Assembly (NCBI RefSeq): GCF_030658505.1
Contig: NZ_JAUTXR010000085.1
Coordinates: 1 to 29,593, forward strand
DNA length: 29,593 nucleotides
Source of the DNA: Stenotrophomonas raiganjensis (SeqCode)
GTDB lineage: Bacteria > Pseudomonadota > Gammaproteobacteria > Xanthomonadales > Xanthomonadaceae
Direction: 5' to 3'
This document shows, in pieces, positions 21,955 through 29,593 of the stretch. The notes under the pieces were generated by a model. The model worked only from the letters and a program-made list of their open reading frames with translations. It was not told where the DNA came from and made no database searches. A program made the translations under genes and the position numbers. The stretch's first letter is position 1. Every line of letters begins with the position of its first letter.

Positions 21955-24594
21955 ATGCCCAAGCACACCCTGCTCGTGGCGGCCCTGGCCGTCGCTCTGG
22001 CCGCGCCTTTGTCCGCCGCCGCCGAAACCTCCGCCGACGCCAGTGCCGAAGCCAGCACCCTGGCCGCCGTGCGCGTCACCGGTTCCAACATCAAGCGCAC
22101 CGATACCGAAGCCTCCAACCCGGTGCAGGTGATCGGCCGCCAGCAGCTGGAACAGACCGGCAAGGCCACCGTGGCCGACGTGCTGCGCTCGATCTCCGCC
22201 AATACCGGCAATGCCAGCAACGAAACCACCAACAATGGCTGGGCCTCCGGCTCGGCCGGTATCGGCCTGCGTGGCCTGTCGCAGAAAAACACGCTGGTGC
22301 TGCTCAATGGCCGACGCCTGGCCAACTACGGCTTCCCGGCCGGTGGCCTGTCCGACACCTTCGTCGATCTCAACGCGCTGCCGCTGGTTGCGGTCGAGCG
22401 CATCGAAGTGCTCAAGGACGGCGCTTCGGCGGTCTACGGTTCCGATGCAGTGGCCGGCGTGGTCAACATCATCACCCGGCAGAACTTCGAAGGCGCCGAG
22501 ATCGGTGGCAGCTTTGGCGGCGCCGACCAGGGCGGCCTGCACGAGCAGAACCTGAAGTTCGTCGGCGGCCTCGGTGATCTGGACACCGACGGCTACAACA
22601 TCCTCTTCAGCCTGCAGGGCTACAACCGCGAACGCCTCGATCAGGACGAACGCAACCTGACCAGCAGCGGCATCTACACAGACAAGCCGGGGGGCCGTTG
22701 GAACGGCTGGTCGGCCAAGGGTGCGCGCTACCTGGTCAACGGCGTGTCGGTGCCGATGCTCGATGCCAACGGCAACTGCCCGGCCGGCACCACCCGCGTT
22801 GCCAGCGCGCCGATCGATGGCCTGGCCGGTGACACCTGCGGCTTCAACCAGGCACCGTTCACTACGTTGATCCCCTCGACCAAGCGCTACCAGGCCTACG
22901 CCAACGGCACCTTCCGCCTGAACGACAGCGTCGAAGCCTTCGGCGAAGTGCTGTACAGCCAGATCAAGAGCGCCGCGTGGTTCGGCAGCAGCCCGTTCTT
23001 CACCCTGGAAAGCGGCCGCTTCGCATTGAACGCGAACAGCGGCCTGGCCGAGCCGGTGTCGTCGCTGCTGCCGGCCAACAATCCCTACAACCCGTACGGC
23101 CGCGCGATCCCGATCGAGTACACCTTCTTCGACCTCGGCGGCACGATCAAGACCAACCGCTCCACCGCCTACCGCGGTGTATTCGGCCTGCGTGGCACCA
23201 CCGCGTCGTGGGACTGGGAAGTGGCTGCGTTCGGTGCACGCAGCAGTGAGCGCGAGAGCGTCTCTGGTGGTTTCGCCAACCGCTGGGCGCTGGCCAACGC
23301 ACTGTCCACCGGCAGCTACAACCTGCTGAACCCGGCGGCCACGCCGCAGTCGGTGCGCGATTCGATCAACATCGCCACGCTGCGCCCGGCCGAGTCCAAG
23401 CTGCAGGGGATCGACGCCAAGATCTCCGGCAGCCTGGGCCACACCTGGGCCGGCGAGATCGGCTTTGCTGCCGGTGCCGAATGGCGCCGCGAGAAGCTCG
23501 ACTCCAACAACCCGTGGCAGATCGATGCCGGCCTGCAGGTGCGCCCGGCCATTGCCGAAGTGCATGGCCAGCGTCAGGTCAGTGCGGCCTACGCCGAAGT
23601 GAACGTGCCGCTGGCCTCGACCCTGGAGCTGTCGGCCGCCGCGCGCGCCGACCACTACGACGATTTCGGTGATGCGTTCTCGCCGAAGATCGGCCTGCGC
23701 TGGCAGCCGCTGGATGTCCTGCTGGTGCGCGCCTCGGCGTCGAAGGGCTTCCGCGCACCGTCGCTGTCGGAAAACTCCAACAGCACCAGCATCGCCTATG
23801 GCAGCGTGGTCGATCCGCGTGATCCGGACGTGCCGGGCTCGCGCCAGAACCCGACCTTCTTCACCGTCGGCAACAACGCGCTGAAGCCCGAGCGCACCAG
23901 GAGCGTGAACTTCGGCGTGGTGTTGTCGCCGTGGGCCAACACCAACCTGAGCGTGGACTACTACCGCATCCAGCTGGACAACCTGGTCGGCACCAACAAC
24001 ACCCAGACCCTGGTCAACGACAACGTGGCCGGCGCCGTGCAGCGCGATGAGCGTGGCAAGCTGCAGGCGGTCTACAACCGCTACCAGAACCTGAGCGAGC
24101 TGAAGACCTCGGGCATCGATGTCGAGCTGCGCCAGCGCATCCCGACCGCGGCACTGGGTGACTTCACCGTGTCCTCGGCCTACACCCACGTGCGCGACTA
24201 CCGTCGTCCGACCGTGGTCGGTGGCCCGCTGGTCGACTACGCCGGGAGCAACCTCGGCGCGACCCTGCCCAAGGACAAGGCCACCACCACGCTGGACTGG
24301 AAGCATGGCGATTTCAATGCAGCCGTGACCTGGTACTACACCAGCAGCTACCGCCAGGAAGCCAGTACCGCCGCCACGGCCGTGCAGCAGCGCGTCGGCA
24401 GCTACAGCCAGTACGACCTGTACCTGGCCTACACCGGCATCGACAAGCTGACCCTGTACGCCAAGGTGCAGAACCTGGCCGACAAGACGCCGCCGTACGA
24501 CGCCTCGTTCCCGGGCATCCGCGCGCCGTACGACTTCAGCCAGTACGACCTGCGCGGCCGCTACTTCACGCTGGGCTTCGATTACCGCTTCTGA
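21955..24594 (+). CDS. TonB-dependent outer-membrane receptor, peptide-type context
   Basis: This 879-residue receptor has a signal peptide at 1-25 (MPKHTLLVAALAVALAAPLS). A plug domain follows (LAAVRVTGSNIKRTD; NPVQVIGRQQLEQTG; GLSQKNTLVLLNGRRLANYG; VERIEVLKDGASAVYGSDAV; GVVNIITR), then a long barrel ending FTLGFDYRF with the expected terminal phenylalanine. The barrel is larger than in BtuB, fitting receptors for oligopeptides or other organic ligands. The start at 21955 was chosen for the signal peptide; an in-frame ATG at 21871 would add 28 unsuitable residues and sits in the candidate operator. The next gene, 73 bp downstream, encodes a secreted M14 carboxypeptidase. The ligand is unknown. 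Confidence 0.93.
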   Translation: MPKHTLLVAALAVALAAPLSAAAETSADASAEASTLAAVRVTGSNIKRTDTEASNPVQVIGRQQLEQTGKATVADVLRSISANTGNASNETTNNGWASGSAGIGLRGLSQKNTLVLLNGRRLANYGFPAGGLSDTFVDLNALPLVAVERIEVLKDGASAVYGSDAVAGVVNIITRQNFEGAEIGGSFGGADQGGLHEQNLKFVGGLGDLDTDGYNILFSLQGYNRERLDQDERNLTSSGIYTDKPGGRWNGWSAKGARYLVNGVSVPMLDANGNCPAGTTRVASAPIDGLAGDTCGFNQAPFTTLIPSTKRYQAYANGTFRLNDSVEAFGEVLYSQIKSAAWFGSSPFFTLESGRFALNANSGLAEPVSSLLPANNPYNPYGRAIPIEYTFFDLGGTIKTNRSTAYRGVFGLRGTTASWDWEVAAFGARSSERESVSGGFANRWALANALSTGSYNLLNPAATPQSVRDSINIATLRPAESKLQGIDAKISGSLGHTWAGEIGFAAGAEWRREKLDSNNPWQIDAGLQVRPAIAEVHGQRQVSAAYAEVNVPLASTLELSAAARADHYDDFGDAFSPKIGLRWQPLDVLLVRASASKGFRAPSLSENSNSTSIAYGSVVDPRDPDVPGSRQNPTFFTVGNNALKPERTRSVNFGVVLSPWANTNLSVDYYRIQLDNLVGTNNTQTLVNDNVAGAVQRDERGKLQAVYNRYQNLSELKTSGIDVELRQRIPTAALGDFTVSSAYTHVRDYRRPTVVGGPLVDYAGSNLGATLPKDKATTTLDWKHGDFNAAVTWYYTSSYRQEASTAATAVQQRVGSYSQYDLYLAYTGIDKLTLYAKVQNLADKTPPYDASFPGIRAPYDFSQYDLRGRYFTLGFDYRF

Positions 24595-24600
24595 TCCATC

Positions 24601-24633
24601 CGCCGCGGCCGGTCGCCTGAAGGGGCCGCGGCG
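24601..24633 (+). other. Intercistronic hairpin between receptor and peptidase genes
   Basis: Perfect 10-bp stem CGCCGCGGCC/GGCCGCGGCG with a 13-nt loop and no T-tract. It could stabilise or reduce the downstream part of a shared transcript. Confidence 0.55.
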
Positions 24634-24667
24634 CGACCGTCTGCCGTTGAGTTCCAGGGGAGTTACC

Positions 24668-27262
24668 GTGTCCTTGCATCGCCGTGCCGTTCTTCCGTTG
24701 CTGCTTGCCGCCGCCACCGCACTGTCCTCGCCGCAGCCGGTGCAGGCACAGAGCGCGTACTTCTTTCCGCAGGTCACCGACGCAGCGGCGTTCGATGCAG
24801 CGGTGCCCACACCGGAGCAGTTCCTCGGCTACCCGATCGGCAGCCGTTACACCCGGCACGACCAGCTGGTGGCGTACTTCCAGGAACTGGCGAAACGCTC
24901 GGACAAGATCAGCGTGCGCGAGATCGGCCGCAGCTATGAAGGCCGCCCGCTGTTGATCGCCACCGTCACCGCTGCAGGCAATCATGCGCGGCTGGAACAG
25001 ATCCGCCAGCAGCACGCGACCCTGGCCGATCCGGCGCAGCCGCGCAGCGCCGCGGGTGACAGCCCGGTGGTGGTGTGGCTGGGCTACAGCGTGCACGGCA
25101 ACGAAACCTCCAGCGCCGAAGCGGCGATGCTGACCGCCTACTACCTGGTGGCCAACCGCAGCGCCGAAACCCAGCAGTGGCTGCAGCAGGCGGTGGTGCT
25201 GTTCGACCCCGCGCAGAATCCGGATGGCCGTGATCGCGCGGCCAACTGGCACAACGCCTGGGCCTCCGACCCTGCCGCGGCCGATCCAGCCGACAAGGAA
25301 CACGTTGAACCGTTCCCGCAGGGCCGCACCAACCACTACTTCACCGATCTCAACCGCGACTGGCTGGCCCTGACCCAGCAGGACTCACGGCCGAAGGTAG
25401 AGGTGTTCCACCAGTGGTACCCGAACGTGCAGATCGACTTCCACGAGATGGGCAAGGACAGCACCTACTACTTCGAGCCCTCGCCGAAGAGCATGCACAG
25501 CCCGTTGATTCCGGCGCCGTCGTACGAGTTCAACAAGACCCTGGCCAAGTACCACGCGCAGGCGCTGGATGCCTTGGGTTCGCTGTACTACACCGGCGAG
25601 AATTTCGACAATTTCTCGCCGGTGTATGGCTCGACCTATCCGGACTTCCACGGCGCAGTCGGCGTCACCGTCGAGCAGGCCAGTTCGCGTGGTCGTGTGC
25701 AGGAATCGGTGAATGGCCTGCTGACCTTCCCGTTCACCATCCGCAACCAGGTAGCTACCGGGCTGGGCACTGTGCGTGGCGCGGTGGCCGAACGCAGCGG
25801 CCTGTTCGACCTGCAGAAGCAGTTCTTCCAGAGCGCGCTGAAGCAGGCCGCGCAGCAGCCGGTGAAGAGCTTCGTGTTCGGTGATGCGCATGACCCGGCA
25901 TTGACCCGTCGCCTGCTGGAACTGTTGCTGCTGCATCGCATCGAGGTGCGCGCGCTGGATCGTGCGGTGACCATCGATGGGCAGCGCTTCGAGGTGGGCA
26001 GTGCCTATGTGGTTCCAGTGCAGCAGGCGCAGTTCCGCCTGGTGCATTCGATCTTTGCCGAGACGCCGCCGATCAAGGGGGATGTGTTCTACGGCAGCAC
26101 CAGCTATGCGATCGCACCGGCCTACGGCGTGGCGTTCGCCGGCAGCCGTAGCCGTATCGAGGGTGGCGCACGCGTGACTGCGCTGCCGGCGGAGCAGGGC
26201 GCGGTGCTGGGTGGCCAGGCCGGATTCGCGTACGCGATCGACTGGCGCGACTACAACGCCGGGCACGCGCTGGCCGCGCTGCAGGGCAAAGGTGTGAGCG
26301 CACGTGCGGCATTCCAACCGTTCACCACCGCGACCGCGCAGGGCGAGGTCAGCTTCGCCGCCGGCAGCCTGGTGATTCCGGTGGCCGGGCAATCGCTGCA
26401 GGGCGCAGCGCTGCTTGAGGCAGTGACGTCCGCCGCGCGCGAGGCGGGCGTACAGGTACATGCGCTGTCCAGCGGCCGCAGCCGCGAAGGCATCGACCTG
26501 GGCAGTGACGGCGTCAAGGCGCTGCGCAAGCCTGCGGTGGCACTGGTGATGGGCGAGGGCGTGGCGGCCACCGAGATCGGCTCGGCCTGGTTCCTGCTCG
26601 ACCAGCAGTTGCAGCTGCCGGCGAGCAAGCTGGACCCGCAGCAGCTCGGGAAGGTTCCGTTGGATCGCTACACCACCATCGTGCTGTCAGGCGGCACCTA
26701 TGCCGCCGTGGATGCATCGGCGGTGGCTGCATTGAAGCGCTGGGTGCAGGCCGGTGGCTCGCTGGTGACCTACGGCAGTGCCTCGAAGTGGGCGATCGAA
26801 CAGAAGCTGGCCGACGGCGAGAAGCTCGGCAAGGAAGAGGATGCCACTGACGAAAACCGCCGCGCGTTCGGCGACCAGCGCGATATCGCCGCGATCGAGC
26901 GGGTCAGCGGCAACATCCTCAGCGCCGACGTTGATACCAGCCACCCGCTGGCGTTCGGTGTGCCGCGTCGGCAGCTGGCGATCAACAAGGAGAACACGGT
27001 GACGCTGCAGCCGAGCGCGAACCCGTTTTCCACGGTGGTGCGCATCGACACGCCGCCGCGGGTGAACGGTTACCTGTCCGAGCGCAACCGTGCGCGGGTG
27101 GCGGGCAGCGCATGGCTGCTGGTGTCGGCACAGGGGCAGGGCAATGTGGTGCTGTTTGCCGATGACCCGGCGCACCGCAAGTACTGGCACGGGACGGATC
27201 GACTGCTGATCAACGCGATCTTCTTCGGGAATCTGGTGAATCCGAGTAAGGCGCGGGGTTGA
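24668..27262 (+). CDS. Secreted M14-family zinc carboxypeptidase
   Basis: This 864-residue protein has a signal peptide at about residues 1-27 (ending PVQAQ). The M14 catalytic domain spans about 55-400: zinc ligands H143 and E146 in SVHGNETSSAEA, NPDGRDR near 184-190, third ligand H259 in IDFHEMG, and catalytic glutamate E336 in GVTVEQASS. The long remainder (about 400-864) has a glutamine-amidotransferase-like flavour (IVLSGGTYAAVDASAVAALK; FADDPAHRKYWHG), as in large secreted M14 enzymes of this order. The start is GTG at 24668, with AGGGGAG six bases upstream. It is probably co-transcribed with the receptor. Inferred role: trimming of peptides for uptake or nutrition. Confidence 0.92.
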   Translation: MSLHRRAVLPLLLAAATALSSPQPVQAQSAYFFPQVTDAAAFDAAVPTPEQFLGYPIGSRYTRHDQLVAYFQELAKRSDKISVREIGRSYEGRPLLIATVTAAGNHARLEQIRQQHATLADPAQPRSAAGDSPVVVWLGYSVHGNETSSAEAAMLTAYYLVANRSAETQQWLQQAVVLFDPAQNPDGRDRAANWHNAWASDPAAADPADKEHVEPFPQGRTNHYFTDLNRDWLALTQQDSRPKVEVFHQWYPNVQIDFHEMGKDSTYYFEPSPKSMHSPLIPAPSYEFNKTLAKYHAQALDALGSLYYTGENFDNFSPVYGSTYPDFHGAVGVTVEQASSRGRVQESVNGLLTFPFTIRNQVATGLGTVRGAVAERSGLFDLQKQFFQSALKQAAQQPVKSFVFGDAHDPALTRRLLELLLLHRIEVRALDRAVTIDGQRFEVGSAYVVPVQQAQFRLVHSIFAETPPIKGDVFYGSTSYAIAPAYGVAFAGSRSRIEGGARVTALPAEQGAVLGGQAGFAYAIDWRDYNAGHALAALQGKGVSARAAFQPFTTATAQGEVSFAAGSLVIPVAGQSLQGAALLEAVTSAAREAGVQVHALSSGRSREGIDLGSDGVKALRKPAVALVMGEGVAATEIGSAWFLLDQQLQLPASKLDPQQLGKVPLDRYTTIVLSGGTYAAVDASAVAALKRWVQAGGSLVTYGSASKWAIEQKLADGEKLGKEEDATDENRRAFGDQRDIAAIERVSGNILSADVDTSHPLAFGVPRRQLAINKENTVTLQPSANPFSTVVRIDTPPRVNGYLSERNRARVAGSAWLLVSAQGQGNVVLFADDPAHRKYWHGTDRLLINAIFFGNLVNPSKARG

Positions 27263-27296
27263 GGCGTTTGGCGCCTTGACTGATGCGTGTGGGGGC

Positions 27297-27392
27297 GGCC
27301 GGGCGGGCTGCGCAGTACACGCCGTAAACCCGTCCTTGGGGGCTCGATGGCGCCATCCTTGGCGCCAACGGTCCTGCGCAGCCCGCCCGGCC
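27297..27392 (-). repeat. Variable-arm palindromic element, 52-nt core family, copy B
   Basis: Arms 27297-27318 and 27371-27392 pair over 22 positions with one mismatch. The core 27319-27370 is exactly 52 nt and, read on the minus strand, agrees with copy C at 44 of 52 positions. The arm sequence differs from copies A and C. It lies just after the M14 peptidase gene. Confidence 0.85.
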
Positions 27393-27449
27393 TCCCCAAG
27401 ACAGTTTCCAGCGGGCGCGGACGCGTCAGACCCCAAGGCGGGAGCGAGG

Positions 27450-27551
27450 GCAAAAGCAAAAGCAAAGCCAGGAATTGCGACTTCGGCTTTTGCCTTTGAA
27501 TTTGAATTTGAATTTGATCTTTCTTCTCCCGGCTACCCGGCGGGAGAAGAA
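27450..27551. repeat. Low-complexity block with short tandem repeats and a hairpin
   Basis: CAAAAG units (27450-27466), nearly four tandem TTTGAA units (27495-27517), and an 11-bp hairpin TTCTTCTCCCG/CGGGAGAAGAA (27521-27531 with 27541-27551). The first part also pairs imperfectly with GGCTTTTGCC nearby. The A+T-rich sequence contrasts with the genome. No gene is seen anywhere in 27263-27798, which otherwise holds copies B and C and the rhlE terminator. Confidence 0.6.
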
Positions 27552-27570
27552 GGCGCAGGCAATGCTTGAA

Positions 27571-27678
27571 GCGGATGGGCATGGGGGCAGCGCAGAACCG
27601 TTGGCGCCATGGATGGCGCCATCGAGCTTACATGGACGTATTTACAGCGTGTTCTGCGCTGCCCCCATGCCCATTCGC
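27571..27678 (+). repeat. Variable-arm palindromic element, 52-nt core family, copy C
   Basis: Arms 27571-27598 and 27651-27678 pair across 28 positions with a single G-T. The core 27599-27650 is exactly 52 nt and includes the perfect palindrome GGCGCCATGGATGGCGCC. It is in opposite orientation to copy B, 178 nt away. Confidence 0.88.
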
Positions 27679-27723
27679 CCTCGGTACTGCCACCGCGTGC
27701 TTTATCACCCGGTAGCCCGCAAC

Positions 27724-27751
27724 AAAAAAGGACGGCGCGTCAGCGCCGTCC
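27724..27751 (-). terminator. Intrinsic terminator of rhlE
   Basis: On the minus strand GGACGGCGC-TGAC-GCGCCGTCC (27730-27751) is followed by six T (27724-27729). Confidence 0.9.
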
Positions 27752-27798
27752 CTCGATAGCCCCCGCGCAGCGGGAAGCACCCTCCATGTCAGCTGGAA

Positions 27799-29214
<1,416 letters not shown>

Positions 29215-29241
29215 TGAGTTTGCTCCAAGTACAAGAAACGC

Positions 29242-29257
29242 CTGTCCGAACGGACAG
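29242..29257 (-). promoter_or_regulatory. Hairpin in the rhlE leader
   Basis: CTGTCCG-TT-CGGACAG on the minus strand, 27 nt upstream of the rhlE start codon and upstream of its ribosome site. It could affect translation or RNA stability. Stretch 29215-29593 otherwise contains the rhlE promoter candidate, a leftward terminator and repeats, with no gene found. Confidence 0.5.
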
Positions 29258-29449
29258 ACGGGGGCAGATCAAACTGATCGGCTGACTCGGAGCGTTCCCG
29301 TGAACCGCGCTGCGAGAAGTTGGGTGCAGCCGGCACGGAGCGCAGGCTGGAATGCGTGACGAACGGTGTCGGAGTGGGGGCGGGCGACGGGGCGAACCCC
29401 GGACGCCGGCGATCCCGAAGGGAAACGGACGGCCGCTGCAGACCCGCCT

Positions 29450-29479
29450 AGTCTAACCGATGGCTGAGACCTCGCGCAA
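29450..29479 (-). promoter_or_regulatory. Candidate sigma70-type promoter of rhlE
   Basis: On the minus strand TTGCGC (29474-29479), an 18-nt spacer and TAGACT (29450-29455). This would make a leader of about 230 nt before rhlE. The -35 overlaps the T-tract of the terminator to its right. Confidence 0.4.
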
Positions 29480-29504
29480 AAAGCCCCGTTCAGGTGGGGG
29501 GGCT
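29478..29504 (-). terminator. Leftward terminator of a gene beyond the right edge
   Basis: AGCCCC/GGGGCT stem (29482-29487 with 29499-29504) with an 11-nt loop and TTTTT on the minus strand. It implies a leftward gene just outside the window. Confidence 0.55.
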
Positions 29505-29507
29505 CTC

Positions 29508-29526
29508 TGCAGGGCTGCGCCCTGCA
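29508..29526. repeat. Short perfect hairpin, second copy
   Basis: TGCAGGGC-TGC-GCCCTGCA has the same arms as the hairpin at 226-244. The two hairpins lie near similar palindromic-element arms at the two window ends. Confidence 0.6.
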
Positions 29527-29572
29527 CCCGCAGAGGCCAAAGCGACGTCAACGTCAAAAGCGGGTTTCCTGA

Positions 29573-29593
29573 GGGATGGCGGGGTGGGCCCGG
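29573..29593. repeat. Probable fourth 52-nt-family element, cut by the window edge
   Basis: GGGATGGCGGGGTGGGCCCGG matches the reverse complement of the right arm and flank of copy A (153-178 region) except for one base. Only an arm is visible. The core would lie beyond the edge. Confidence 0.5.

Noticed and set aside
21832..24810. A 992-codon open frame opposite the TonB-dependent receptor
   Set aside because: Shadow ORF caused by third-position GC bias; it has no recognisable motifs and spans the receptor promoter and the start of the peptidase gene.
27495..27517. Tandem TTTGAA units as a phase-variation tract
   Set aside because: The tract lies between gene ends, outside any reading frame or recognisable promoter, so slippage would have no obvious effect.
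20524..27678. CRISPR array from repeated palindromes
   Set aside because: The repeats are few, irregularly spaced and in opposite orientation, with no spacers of uniform length and no cas genes.

Overview
The window is a roughly 65-70% GC chromosomal segment from a gammaproteobacterium of the Xanthomonadaceae, most likely Stenotrophomonas (S. maltophilia complex). The evidence is the strong GC bias at third codon positions with long antisense shadow ORFs, several GTAG-type short palindromes matching the SMAG family described in S. maltophilia, and a gene set typical of that genus. I see no phage, plasmid, IS element, CRISPR array, rRNA or tRNA. There are 25 protein genes.

Left part (1-4520): non-coding DNA with a palindromic element; a secreted metallo-beta-lactamase-fold protein with an altered metal motif; an NAD(P)-binding reductase divergent from a LysR regulator; a SAM methyltransferase overlapping the regulator; and a phosphoglycolate phosphatase (gph). 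Next (4519-10621): a vitamin B12 receptor (btuB) behind a cobalamin riboswitch, cobC, a TfoX_C-domain protein overlapping the free methionine-R-sulfoxide reductase gene, bioD, and a MocR-type regulator whose stop codon lies inside a SMAG repeat.

Middle (10790-18594): msrB-dipZ-msrA forms an envelope methionine-sulfoxide repair operon with its own trans-membrane thiol relay. It diverges from a two-component system across a compact palindromic site. That system converges, with overlapping stop codons, on an RstA/RstB-like system transcribed leftward. An RstA-box-like site lies between rstA and an asparagine-synthetase-like gene whose glutaminase domain has lost its key residues.

Right part (20497-29593): a phasin, queD with a possibly leaderless start, a TonB-dependent receptor followed by a large M14 carboxypeptidase (probable peptide scavenging pair), and rhlE with a long leader.

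The most unusual structure is non-coding. Two sequence families share one design: a fixed-length conserved core (52 nt or 42 nt) flanked by long, nearly perfect inverted arms whose sequence differs from copy to copy. Three copies of the 52-nt family (plus a probable fourth cut by the right edge) and two of the 42-nt family are present. In both places where two copies lie close together they are in opposite orientation and sit between convergent genes.
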